Origin: CADEFX01 sp963806735
GTDB lineage: Bacteria > Pseudomonadota > Alphaproteobacteria > Rhizobiales > Hyphomicrobiaceae
Direction: 5' to 3'
Assembly: GCA_963806735.1 (NCBI GenBank)
Contig: CAWEBE010000043.1
Coordinates: 1 to 64,000, forward strand
DNA: 64,000 bases
Positions 32,583 to 40,640 of the stretch are shown here, piece after piece; position 1 is the stretch's first letter, and each line of letters starts with the position of its first letter. A model generated the notes under the pieces. It was not told the origin of the DNA, made no database searches, and saw nothing but the letters and a program-made list of their open reading frames with translations. A program made the translations under genes and the position numbers.

Positions 32583-32786
32583 CGCTCATCTACGCCTGTT
32601 GGGAGGGTGAGGCGGGCGACTAGCCGCTCGCGTCAGTCTGATGTAAAAGCTCGGCATTGGTCATGTCCTGCAATGATCGTGACCTTCTGAAGTCCGCGCC
32701 GGATCTGGTGGCAACAACCAGACCCGGCGCTCTCTCCGACCGGCGCTTGGGGGTTGGGGGAGGGGCCGGCCGAATTCGCGACCAGC

Positions 32787-32963
32787 CTATGCGGCTGGCT
32801 TATCGACCTCTGTCACGGGAATGCCGACGCGGCGCGGCGACAGCTTGATTACCGCGATCTCTCCCCGCTTCGCCTGTCGCTTCACCGTGTCGATGGATAC
32901 GCCTCTGGCGTCAGCGAATTGCTGGTAGCTTAGAAACTTGCGGTCCGGAGTGTCTTGAGCCAT
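32787..32963 (-). CDS. AlpA/excisionase-like DNA-binding protein
   Basis: 58 residues from the ATG at 32963: KFLSYQQFADARGVSIDTVK, then RQAKRGEIAVIKLSPRRVGI. This is a MerR/excisionase-type winged helix-turn-helix with the typical RRVGIPxxEVD ending. Such proteins direct excision or regulate the integrase of mobile elements. GGACGG lies upstream. Confidence 0.7.
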   Translation of the reverse strand: MAQDTPDRKFLSYQQFADARGVSIDTVKRQAKRGEIAVIKLSPRRVGIPVTEVDKPAA

Positions 32964-33036
32964 GAGCACCGTCCATCGACGCTGAAATGCTTGCGATGGC
33001 ACAAGCATGCACAGCAGGGTGCGTTGGCAAACAACG

Positions 33037-33669
33037 TTATCTCACGGCTTGAGATCCCGTTTTTGGGCGCGGTCCAAAGAAACTGACTAGTTCTTCATCC
33101 GAGGGAGGTCTTCTCTTGCCCCATTTCACACCGCCTAATCCATATCGGCCGGCGATGAAGTAGGAATAGTGGCCGCGTCGGCGATCCTTTGTTTGGGGTA
33201 CAGCCGCATAGACCTTCTTAAATGCAGCGTTCACTTCTGCGATTGCTTTACCCGACATAAGGAATTTTCGGGCGCGATGATATTCTGCGATCACGCCTCT
33301 GACTGACCCGCGTTGTGGGCAATAAAGCTTCTTGTACTTTTCCGCTGCAGCTTCCATCGATATCCCACGCCGCATGTAGCGCCACATGATGTCGTATATG
33401 TGGGCCTTGCGGTATGTGGTCCATTTGGCCTTCTTAGTAGTTTTGCGCGCGCCAATGCTCGTGACCCTGAATGCACTTGGAAAACGTTCGCGCACCAATT
33501 GTTGGATGAGCTTTATCGGCTCAGACCTATCAACCCCGTAGTATTGGAAAAACGCCTCCACGCGCTCTTCTGTTTGTCGAGCGATGGAGGCGCCATCACT
33601 ATGAGACGCTTGAATCGGGGTTCTCAGTACTTTGGGCGGCTGTCTCCGCCGCACAGACCCGTTACGCAT
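33037..33669 (-). CDS. Hypothetical protein of the integrated element, 210 residues
   Basis: A basic, helical protein (VEAFFQYYGVDRSEPIKLIQ, KKAKWTTYRKAHIYDIMWRY, RGISMEAAAEKYKKLYC). Lysine- and arginine-rich composition and lower GC than the flanking core genes suggest recent acquisition. It lies between the excisionase and integrase. Not recognised. Confidence 0.5.
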   Translation of the reverse strand: MRNGSVRRRQPPKVLRTPIQASHSDGASIARQTEERVEAFFQYYGVDRSEPIKLIQQLVRERFPSAFRVTSIGARKTTKKAKWTTYRKAHIYDIMWRYMRRGISMEAAAEKYKKLYCPQRGSVRGVIAEYHRARKFLMSGKAIAEVNAAFKKVYAAVPQTKDRRRGHYSYFIAGRYGLGGVKWGKRRPPSDEELVSFFGPRPKTGSQAVR

Positions 33670-33773
33670 ACAACGCTGGCTCCGGAACAGCTCTCCGATG
33701 GAAGATCGCGCGGCAGCCGGATCGGAGGTCCGGCGTTCGCCCCGTCGGGCTAGCCGCGCTGGGCTCTAATCTA

Positions 33774-35027
33774 TCACGCTGACGTTCCGCGGCGCGCGTG
33801 AACCGCAATTTCTCCAGCCATGTCAGCGCTGGCCTTCTGTGGAGCCCTCATCGGCACGACCTTGCTGATGCGCCCTTCCACAAGAGCCGTGACGTGCTCG
33901 CCCCACTGCTGCAGCGCACGCCGCTTCTCATCGATGTGCTCGGCATGATTGTAGGTGCCGGCAACGCCACCGCGGCTCCCGGACTGGTGATTGACCACCG
34001 CTTCAACGATGTGGGGCAGTATCCCAATCTCGTTCATGCCGGTGACAACGCTGCGGCGAATGTCATGCACCGTCCACGACGGCATCTCCGGCAGGCTCGC
34101 ATCCAGGTCCAGCTTGCCTTTGGACCAGCCAGTGAAGCCGCCTGCAGTCTTGCTGAAGAGCATGCCCTCGCCGTCATCCGGTGCTGTCGGGAGGAGCGCT
34201 AGGGCTGCATCCGAGAGCGGAATGAGATGCCGGCGGCCGTTCTTGGTACGATGCTCTGGCAGATCAATCTGTTGCCTTGCCAGGTCGATTTCGGGCCATG
34301 ACACACCTCCGATCTCAGCTCTTCTCTGTCCGGTCAGAATGAGCAGGCGGACTATGCGGCCGTAGCGGTCATCACCGGAAGCCTTCCAGACAGCGACAAG
34401 CTCACCCTCTGTCAGCACCCGCTTTCTCGGGCCACTCTGCGAGCGTGACTTGATGCCAATGGTCGGATTGGCGTCGACATAGCCGCGGTCGATGGCCCAG
34501 GCATAGAACGTCGACAGGGCCGTGCGCGCGCGATCAGCGGCTACCTTGCCGCTGTCGCGCTCCAGCTCGCCGACAACACGAACAACATTGGCACGGTCGA
34601 TGCTGTCCAGCGCCACGCCATGCAAGGGTTTCCAGCTTTGCTGCAGGTAGCGTTCAGCGGCAGTGTACGACCTGTCACGCAGGTCACCCTTGCGCACCTC
34701 GAGGTAGATCGGAACGATTTCCCCCAAGGTGATGATGCGTCGGCCGGCAGCAGCACGCTTCTCCGCAATCACATCGGTGCCGAGCCGGGCCTTGGCGAGG
34801 ATGGCAGAGGCCTCCAGCCGCATGGCTTTGAGGTTGCCGGCGACAACTGTGCCCAAGGTGTGCCGGCGTTGCTGGGCGCCGACGTTGTATTTGACAAAGT
34901 AGGATGTGCGGCCACTGGCAAACTTGCGGATGCCGAAGCCCGGCAGCTCGCTATCGAACACCAGTACGTCGCGCTGCCCCTCCGGAACCGTGATGCGTGC
35001 GGCAAAGCCTTCTACAAATTTCGGCAT
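33774..35027 (-). CDS. Tyrosine integrase, DUF4102/P4 type
   Basis: 417 residues. The N-terminal DUF4102 arm-binding domain (LPGFGIRKFASGRTSYFVKY) precedes the SAM-like domain and the catalytic domain. The catalytic tetrad is visible as TGQRRAEIGG (Arg), HDIRRS (His-x-x-Arg), NHQSG (His) and TYNHAEH (Tyr). It marks the right edge of the integrated element (about 26.4/28-35 kb). Such integrases usually target tRNA or tmRNA 3' ends, but no tRNA is adjacent here, so the attachment site is unclear. Confidence 0.9.
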   Translation of the reverse strand: MPKFVEGFAARITVPEGQRDVLVFDSELPGFGIRKFASGRTSYFVKYNVGAQQRRHTLGTVVAGNLKAMRLEASAILAKARLGTDVIAEKRAAAGRRIITLGEIVPIYLEVRKGDLRDRSYTAAERYLQQSWKPLHGVALDSIDRANVVRVVGELERDSGKVAADRARTALSTFYAWAIDRGYVDANPTIGIKSRSQSGPRKRVLTEGELVAVWKASGDDRYGRIVRLLILTGQRRAEIGGVSWPEIDLARQQIDLPEHRTKNGRRHLIPLSDAALALLPTAPDDGEGMLFSKTAGGFTGWSKGKLDLDASLPEMPSWTVHDIRRSVVTGMNEIGILPHIVEAVVNHQSGSRGGVAGTYNHAEHIDEKRRALQQWGEHVTALVEGRISKVVPMRAPQKASADMAGEIAVHARRGTSA

Positions 35028-35343
35028 ATGGTCACCCTTGCGCTTGCGGAACGCAGGCGGACCACACGTTCTGCTATCTGACGCTACGGTGTGCTTACAC
35101 CGACAGAGAGCTTTGAGCTAGAAACATCGCTAAACAAAGGATTTCTGCGATGTCCTGCCATCTCGTGCTTTCTCGTGCTAGCTGAGCATCTGATGTTCGC
35201 CGAACATCGATCCATACGACACGACGTCAGACGATCTGATCCCCGAATGTGGGGGTATAATCGGAAGCGCGCGCCTCATCGAGGAGATCATGGAGCGCGA
35301 GGACGTGAAGGTGTTGAGCTATTGAAATGCGAGACAGGACACC
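35028..35343. promoter_or_regulatory. Region upstream of the integrase with a 17-bp perfect palindrome
   Basis: About 315 non-coding bases, the expected place for the attachment site. GATGTTCG-C-CGAACATC (35192-35208) is a perfect palindrome, and a CTCGTGCT unit is repeated a few bases to its left (CATCTCGTGCTTTCTCGTGCT). These are candidate integrase or repressor sites. I could not find a matching direct repeat at the other end of the element. Confidence 0.4.
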
Positions 35344-35820
35344 ATGACCAGCCCGTCACATGACGACCTCGAGCCTTTGCGCGCGTGGTTTCGTACTTGG
35401 GAAGCCTCGGTCCGCAACGTCGACTATGCGTCGGCCCGCAAATTGTTCGATGCGGGCGTCGTCTCTTTCGGTACACGTGCGGAATTCGTGCTCGGTCTCG
35501 ATGCACTCGAGGCCGAGCAGTGGCGCGCCGTGTGGCCGCATATTGCGGACTTCCGCTTCCTGGTGGAGTTGCTCCACGGCAGTATCGCCCACGACCATGC
35601 CTGGGCTGCGGTCCCGTGGACCTCGACCGGTTTCGAAGAGAACGGCGCAGCATTCGACCGGCGAGGCCGCGCCACGGTGGCTTTTCGCCGCGACGGGCCA
35701 CAATGGCTCGGCGTGCACACGCATTTCTCGCTGAAGCCCGGGACGCCACCGCATACCCACGGCCGGCGCAGTCCAAGTGTCCCGATCGCGCAGTTCGACG
35801 GAACTCGCAGCGACCGCTGA
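35344..35820 (+). CDS. SnoaL/NTF2-like protein (DUF4440 type)
   Basis: 158 residues of the cone-shaped NTF2-like fold: LRAWFRTWEASVRNVDYASA, then RKLFDAGVVSFGTRAEFVLG and WLGVHTHFSLKPG. This superfamily includes small isomerases and ligand-binding proteins, and the function here is open. The ATG lies next to the integrase region on the opposite strand. Ending HTHGRRSPSVPI is typical of SnoaL_3 proteins. Confidence 0.7.
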   Translation: MTSPSHDDLEPLRAWFRTWEASVRNVDYASARKLFDAGVVSFGTRAEFVLGLDALEAEQWRAVWPHIADFRFLVELLHGSIAHDHAWAAVPWTSTGFEENGAAFDRRGRATVAFRRDGPQWLGVHTHFSLKPGTPPHTHGRRSPSVPIAQFDGTRSDR

Positions 35821-36118
35821 ACGAACTTCGCGATCGAAAGGACACTAGGTCGTGTACTCAATTATGAGCCGCATGGCCGTGAACGGCTTCGGCACGGTCG
35901 ATCTACTCCCAATAGCGGACAGTCCAATCTTCGCTCGGGACGGTAAGAAAGTGCCAATTCTTGCGGAAAGTCGATCGAAAATTCGGGCCCAATATCGGAC
36001 GTAGAAGTCTCTTCACGTTCCATCTTCGCTTCGACCACGACCGACGCCTCCACAGCGACGCACTCTTCATCATGCGTTGGCGAACTCGATGGACGACGTT
36101 GCACCAACTACCATTTTA

Positions 36119-36136
36119 GTTAGCCGTCTGGCTAAC
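36119..36136. promoter_or_regulatory. ArsR operator 1
   Basis: A perfect inverted repeat GTTAGCC-GTCT-GGCTAAC, 42 bases before the arsR start codon. The identical arms recur at 36169-36186, so this is very likely the binding site of the adjacent ArsR protein. Confidence 0.65.
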
Positions 36137-36168
36137 ACTCATTGACGCAAGTTTGTGTCTCGGCTATA

Positions 36169-36186
36169 GTTAGCCTCATGGCTAAC
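36169..36186. promoter_or_regulatory. ArsR operator 2, over the start codon
   Basis: A perfect inverted repeat GTTAGCC-TCAT-GGCTAAC whose centre contains the arsR ATG (36178-36180). The centres of the two operators are 50 bases apart, close to five helical turns, which would allow looping or cooperative binding and tight autorepression. Confidence 0.65.
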
Positions 36187-36543
36187 CAATCGATGCAACT
36201 CGACAACGTTTTCGGGGCCCTGTCCGACCCGACCCGTCGTGCGATCGTCGTGCGCCTATGTGAAGGCGAGGCATCCGTCGGAGAGCTGGCGAAGCCGTTC
36301 GAAATGGCGCTGCCGAGCCTGATGAAACACATCCGCGTTCTAGAGAGCAGCGGCCTCGTTGCGTCCGAGAAGACCGGTCGTGTCAGGATGTGCGCATTGC
36401 AGACGGAAGCTCTCGCAACCATCGAGGCTTGGTTGGCGGCTCAAAGAGAGATCTGGGAGCAACGACTGGATCGACTGGAAATGTACGTTGAGAAGCTGAA
36501 GAAAGAGGGGAAGCCCAATGCCCGCAAACGCAAGTCCAAATAA
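36178..36543 (+). CDS. ArsR-family transcriptional regulator
   Basis: 121 residues: VFGALSDPTRRAIVVRLCEG, ASVGELAKPFEMALPSLMKH, then IRVLESSGLVASEKTGRVRM. This is the ArsR winged helix type usually paired with an AHSA1/SRPBCC gene, without an arsenic-type cysteine motif. The start codon lies inside an operator repeat, so autoregulation is likely. It overlaps the SRPBCC gene by 26 bases. The C-terminus is lysine-rich. Confidence 0.88.
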   Translation: MANQSMQLDNVFGALSDPTRRAIVVRLCEGEASVGELAKPFEMALPSLMKHIRVLESSGLVASEKTGRVRMCALQTEALATIEAWLAAQREIWEQRLDRLEMYVEKLKKEGKPNARKRKSK

Positions 36544-37021
36544 AACGCCCCTGTCCACTTGGGCGCTCGATCGAGAGATCGTCCTCTCGCGCGTAATCAA
36601 CGCGCCACGGGAGTTGGTTTTCTCTGCCTGGGCTGATCCGCGCCATCTCCCCCAATGGTTTGGTCCGGCCGGTTTCAGGGTCGAGACAAAGTCAATGGAT
36701 ATTCGCGTCAACGGCGAATGGCGGTTCGATATGATCGCTCCCGACGGCAAGCGATATACGAATCGGATGCACTTCCGGCGCATCGAGAGGCCGCACCTGA
36801 TCGAGATCGATCATGGTGCCGACAAAGACAACGATCCGGGCATATTCCGCACCACCATCACGTTCGATGAGCAGAGCGACGGCAAGACCGTCATCACTTT
36901 GCGGCAGTTGCACCCAACGAAGGCTCAGCGCGACGCGGGGATCGGATTCGGCGCGGTCGAATTCGGTTATCAGACCCTCGAGAAACTGGCGCAGCACGTC
37001 GAACGCAGTAACGCTACTTAA
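36518..37021 (+). CDS. SRPBCC / AHSA1-domain protein
   Basis: 167 residues of the START-like fold: LSRVINAPRELVFSAWADPR, HLPQWFGPAGFRVETKSMDI, then GEWRFDMIAPDGKRYTNRMH. Proteins of this type bind hydrophobic ligands and are commonly co-transcribed with an ArsR regulator, as here (26-base overlap). The physiological ligand is unknown. Both genes lie inside the candidate mobile cassette. Confidence 0.85.
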   Translation: MPANASPNKTPLSTWALDREIVLSRVINAPRELVFSAWADPRHLPQWFGPAGFRVETKSMDIRVNGEWRFDMIAPDGKRYTNRMHFRRIERPHLIEIDHGADKDNDPGIFRTTITFDEQSDGKTVITLRQLHPTKAQRDAGIGFGAVEFGYQTLEKLAQHVERSNAT

Positions 37022-37203
37022 CGAATACGCACAAATCTGGTACGCGTTGTCCGCTTCCGGTGGGCCGGACGAAAGCCGCTTCGGGTCATTCGGTAAGGTG
37101 CTCACTGAGTACACTACTTCCGTTGTCGACCCAGCAACGGACACGAGGCCAGCCCATCGCACATCGCGGTAATTGAGTACATGCCCTAGCAAGTTTATGA
37201 TTT

Positions 37204-37279
37204 CTAGTGTGATTCAGATCGAGAAATTCGCTCACGGACCTGCTGTGAATGCCGGTGAATTTCTCGATCATCACACTAG
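37204..37279. repeat. CTAGTGT palindromic element C
   Basis: A 76-bp hairpin. Outer arms are CTAGTGTGAT and ATCACACTAG (perfect), and inner arms are ATCGAGAAATTC and GAATTTCTCGAT (perfect). It lies 26 bases beyond the rpsP stop and could act as a terminator for the ffh-rpsP operon. A half copy of its right arm is at 53853. Confidence 0.7.
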
Positions 37280-37305
37280 CGTGTGACGCCGAAGCCTTGC
37301 ACACG

Positions 37306-37674
37306 TCAGCTGGCAGGCTTGGCCTCACCGCCTTCCGCCGCAGCTGCAGCGGCGGCGGCAGCCTCACGCTCCTGGCGCTTCTTCCTCGGCTTGGCCTTGC
37401 TCGGATTGTTGGAGGCCTCGCGCTTCATAAGACCGGCCGCATCCAAGAAGCGGGCGACACGGTCGGTCGGCTGCGCACCGACGCCGAGCCAATGCTTGCA
37501 GCGCTCGATGTTGAGCTTGACCCGGTCGGCGTGGTCCTTGGGCAGCAGCGGATTGTGCGTGCCGACTTGCTCGATGTAACGGCCGTCGCGTGGTGCGGAC
37601 GCCTCCGCCACGACGATGTAGTAGTACGGGCGCTTCTTGGCGCCCCCGCGCGACAGTCGGATCTTCACTGACAT
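37306..37674 (-). CDS. rpsP: Ribosomal protein bS16
   Basis: 122 residues. The start MSVKIRLSRGGAKKRPYYYI and the block VGTHNPLLPKDHADRVKLN are typical S16. The C-terminus has an alanine/lysine-rich extension (EREAAAAAAAAAEGGE) seen in Rhizobiales. It is the third gene after ffh and a GNAT gene. The usual downstream partners rimM, trmD and rplS are not present here. Confidence 0.96.
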   Translation of the reverse strand: MSVKIRLSRGGAKKRPYYYIVVAEASAPRDGRYIEQVGTHNPLLPKDHADRVKLNIERCKHWLGVGAQPTDRVARFLDAAGLMKREASNNPSKAKPRKKRQEREAAAAAAAAAEGGEAKPAS

Positions 37675-37693
37675 GGTGCTCTCCTCGGTTTGA

Positions 37694-38206
37694 TCAGTGT
37701 TGCAGTGAGTTGGGACCCTGATGGCGGTAGACGCCAACCATGGAGCCTCTGAGCTCGATCGATTTCTCCAGCGCGGCGCCGAGACGTTTGGCGACGCGCT
37801 GTGAGGGCAGATTCTCTGGCACGATATAGCTGACGGCCGTAGTCCAGCCGAGCTGCTGATAGGCGGCGTCTCGAGCGGCACGCGCTGCCTCGGTGGCGTA
37901 GCCACGGCCCTGGAACGCGGTCCGCAACCCCCACATGATCTCCGGCTCCGGCCAGCCGAGCGGATTCCACAGGCCGCTGTAACCGGCAAAGTCGCCGCTC
38001 GCCTTCTCCTCCAAGACCCAGTTGCCGTAGCCGCGCAGCGCCCAATGCCCGAGAAACATTGCTATCCGCCGCCAGGCGTCCTCGCGACCGCACGCGCCAC
38101 CGACGAAGCGCGCGGTCGCCTGGCTCGCGCAGAACTCGGCGAATGGGCCGATGTCCTCCTCGCGCCATTGCCGCAGGCGTAAGCGTTTGGTCTCGAGCTC
38201 GCGCAT
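37694..38206 (-). CDS. GNAT acetyltransferase (RimJ/RimL type)
   Basis: 170 residues: RELETKRLRLRQWREEDIGP, WGLRTAFQGRGYATEAARAA (the acetyl-CoA pyrophosphate loop RGxGxA-like QGRGYA) and NLPSQRVAKRLGAALE. The family acetylates ribosomal protein N-termini or small molecules, and the ribosomal-operon position makes a translation-related substrate plausible but unproven. Its start is one base after the ffh stop and rpsP follows within 20 bases, so the three form an operon. Confidence 0.85.
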   Translation of the reverse strand: MRELETKRLRLRQWREEDIGPFAEFCASQATARFVGGACGREDAWRRIAMFLGHWALRGYGNWVLEEKASGDFAGYSGLWNPLGWPEPEIMWGLRTAFQGRGYATEAARAARDAAYQQLGWTTAVSYIVPENLPSQRVAKRLGAALEKSIELRGSMVGVYRHQGPNSLQH

Positions 38207-38207
38207 G

Positions 38208-39773
38208 CTACTTTTTCTTTCCGGGTGGCATGGGAAACCTCGGCACCCCGCCGCCGAGCCCAGGCAGACCCGGAAGCCGCGGCATGGCACCTCCGAGGCC
38301 AGGCATGCCCCCGCCTTTCGGGAGCGCGTCCTTCAACTCCTTGGGCAATTGCTCCAGTGCCTTGGGATCGAGCCGCGACAGCTCCGTCTGCATGCGCTCG
38401 ACGTCCGCAGGGCTCGGCCCGGCGCCGGCGCCACCCATTCCGAGCGCACCGGCCATGCGCTGCATCATGCCCTTGTTCTTGCCCATCATCTTCATCATGT
38501 CCGCCATCTGGCGGTGCATCTTGAGCAGCTTGTTCACGTCCTCGACCCGCGTACCGGAGCCCGCTGCGACGCGACGCTTGCGCTTGCCGTCGAGGACTTT
38601 CGGATTGCGCCGCTCCTTACGCGTCATGGAGGAGATGATGGCCGTCTGGCGCTTGAGCACCTTGTCGTCGAGATTGGCTCCGGCCATCTGCTGCTTCAGC
38701 TTGCCGACGCCCGGCAGCATGCCGAGCACACCACCCATGCCGCCGAGCTTCTGCATCTGGCCGATCTGCTCGGAAAGGTCCTCCAGATCGAACTCGCCCT
38801 TGCGCATGCGCTGCGCGATCTTCTGCGCTTTCTCGACGTCGATGGTCTGCGCCGCCTTCTCGACCAGGCTGACGACGTCACCCATGCCGAGGATGCGGCC
38901 GGCGATGCGTTGCGGATGGAAATCCTCCAGCGCGTCCCAGCGCTCGCCGACGCCGAGCAGCTTGATCGGCTTGCCGGTGACGGCACGCATGGACAGCGCC
39001 GCACCACCACGCCCGTCGCCGTCCACGCGGGTCAGCACGATGCCGGTGATGCCGACGCGCTGATCGAAGCTGCGCGCAACGTTGACGGCGTCCTGGCCGG
39101 TCAGACTGTCGGCCACCAGCAGCGTCTCGTGCGGTCTGGAGATGTCGCGGACCTCGGCCGACTCGCGCATCAGGTCGTCGTCGATGTGCGTACGGCCTGC
39201 CGTATCCAGCATCAACACGTCGTAGCCGCCGAGCCGTGCGGCATCGAGCGAGCGGCGGGCGATCTGCTGCGGCGTCTGTCCGGCGATAATGGGCAGCGTA
39301 TCGACTCCGGTCTGCTCGCCGAGCACACGCAGCTGCTCCTGTGCCGCCGGCCGGCGCGTGTCGAGCGAGGCCATCAGCACCTTCTTCTTGTCGCGATCCG
39401 TCAGGCGCTTGGCGATCTTGGCGCAGGTGGTGGTCTTGCCCGATCCCTGCAGGCCCACGAGCATGATCGGCACGGGCGGCGCCGCGGCGATGTTTATAGG
39501 CTCGGCATCGGAGCCCAGCATGGCGACCAGCTCGTCGTGCACGATCTTGACCACCATCTGGCCGGGCGTGACGGACTTCACGACCTCCTGGCCGACGGCC
39601 TTAGCTTTTACTTTGTCCGTGAACGAGCGCACGACATCGAGCGCCACGTCGGCTTCGAGCAATGCGCGACGCACCTCACGCATGGCCTCCGAGACATCGG
39701 ACTCACTCAGCGCCCCGCGCTTGGTGAGCCGGTCCAGGACATTGGAGAGCCGTTCCGAAAGTGATTCGAACAT
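38208..39773 (-). CDS. ffh: Signal recognition particle protein Ffh (SRP54)
   Basis: 521 residues. N domain (MFESLSERLSNVLDRLTKRG), then the G domain with GLQGSGKTTTCAKIAK (G1), DTRRPAAQEQL (G2/IBD), LLVDTAGRTHIDD-type motif (here LMLDTAGRTHIDDDL, G3), LTRVDGDGRGG (G4) and GVGERWDALEDF (G5). The methionine-rich M domain (HRQMADMMKMMGKNKGMMQ) binds 4.5S RNA and signal peptides. It works with FtsY, encoded 4.5 kb away. The glycine/proline-rich tail is longer than in E. coli. Confidence 0.97.
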   Translation of the reverse strand: MFESLSERLSNVLDRLTKRGALSESDVSEAMREVRRALLEADVALDVVRSFTDKVKAKAVGQEVVKSVTPGQMVVKIVHDELVAMLGSDAEPINIAAAPPVPIMLVGLQGSGKTTTCAKIAKRLTDRDKKKVLMASLDTRRPAAQEQLRVLGEQTGVDTLPIIAGQTPQQIARRSLDAARLGGYDVLMLDTAGRTHIDDDLMRESAEVRDISRPHETLLVADSLTGQDAVNVARSFDQRVGITGIVLTRVDGDGRGGAALSMRAVTGKPIKLLGVGERWDALEDFHPQRIAGRILGMGDVVSLVEKAAQTIDVEKAQKIAQRMRKGEFDLEDLSEQIGQMQKLGGMGGVLGMLPGVGKLKQQMAGANLDDKVLKRQTAIISSMTRKERRNPKVLDGKRKRRVAAGSGTRVEDVNKLLKMHRQMADMMKMMGKNKGMMQRMAGALGMGGAGAGPSPADVERMQTELSRLDPKALEQLPKELKDALPKGGGMPGLGGAMPRLPGLPGLGGGVPRFPMPPGKKK

Positions 39774-39795
39774 CAGCAGCGATCCGATCCGAGGT

Positions 39796-40440
39796 TCACG
39801 CGCCAGGCACGAACATAGGCTTGAAGTCGATCATGACATGCGTGCGATAGGCGGTGCGCTGGCTCAGCCTGTCGTACCAGGCTTCGACATTGGGCAGCGC
39901 CGGCCTTGCTAGCGGCAGGTTGAAGTAGCGGTACATCATCGTGCCGACGGCAATGTCGGCAATGGAGAGCTGGTCGCCGACGATGAAGGGATGCCGAGCC
40001 AGCTGGCGATCGAGGATGCCGAGATTGTTGCCGGCGCGCCGGGCGGCGATCTCCACCGCACCTGTGTTGCGGTCTCTGGCCGTGGTGCGCACGAGCTGCA
40101 GGAAGCAGGTTAGAATGACGTCGGCGTAGAGCGTGGTCAGCGACCAATCCATCCAGCTGTCTGCGGTGGCATAGGTCTGCTCATCGGCGGGCGAAAGCGC
40201 GCCGCGGCCGTACGTCTGCGCCAAATGACGAACGATGGCGCTGGACTCCCAAAGGATGAAGCCGTTGTCGTCGATAGTCGGCACCAGCCGGTTCGGATTG
40301 AGTGCGCCATAGGCCGATGTGTCCAGCCCGCCGAACTCACCGCCGATATCGACGCGCTCATGCGGCAGGCCAAGCTCCCCCACCGCCCACATGACCTTCT
40401 GCACATTGATCGAAGTCTTGCGGCCCCAGACCTTCAGCAT
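39796..40440 (-). CDS. Glutathione S-transferase
   Basis: 214 residues. Thioredoxin-like N-domain with KVWGRKTSINVQKVMWAVGE (the S/N pair binding glutathione), NPNRLVPTIDD (cis-proline) and WESSAIVRHLA. Helical C-domain with PFIVGDQLSIADIAVGTMMY. Probably a beta/Nu-class-like enzyme. I chose the ATG at 40440 because it begins at the first strand. It ends 22 bases before ffh on the same strand. Confidence 0.9.
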   Translation of the reverse strand: MLKVWGRKTSINVQKVMWAVGELGLPHERVDIGGEFGGLDTSAYGALNPNRLVPTIDDNGFILWESSAIVRHLAQTYGRGALSPADEQTYATADSWMDWSLTTLYADVILTCFLQLVRTTARDRNTGAVEIAARRAGNNLGILDRQLARHPFIVGDQLSIADIAVGTMMYRYFNLPLARPALPNVEAWYDRLSQRTAYRTHVMIDFKPMFVPGA

Positions 40441-40640
40441 GGGAACAAACCTCGACGCGGACAACTGCCCTTCATCATAATATCCAAACGCAAATGCGCC
40501 CGCGGGCGAACCTTCGCTGGCGGGCGTTGACCCCTGCCCGGCGGAGACCGGTATGCAGGGCGGCGGCTCGTGTCCACGGGCCGTCGGGGATGCGGCGGAC
40601 CATGGTCGAACGAGCCGGCAGTGTCAACGAATTTGACCGG

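Larger units (their letters stand above)
35849..37185. mobile_element. Candidate mobile insertion cassette (IS-like ends, no transposase) carrying ArsR-SRPBCC
   Basis: The left end reads GTCGTGTACTCAATTA (35849-35864). The right end, inverted, reads GGCATGTACTCAATTA (37185-37170), 14 of 16 identical. Each end is flanked by CTAG (35845-35848 and 37186-37189), the target duplication typical of IS5-group elements. The 1.3 kb between them has no transposase but contains an arsR-type regulator and an SRPBCC gene. This is the layout of a mobile insertion cassette moved in trans. The ends could instead be remnants of two separate insertions. Confidence 0.5.

Noticed and set aside
38151..39764. Long open frame (537 codons) opposite ffh
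   Set aside because: Shadow of the SRP54 gene, whose GTPase motifs are on the other strand.
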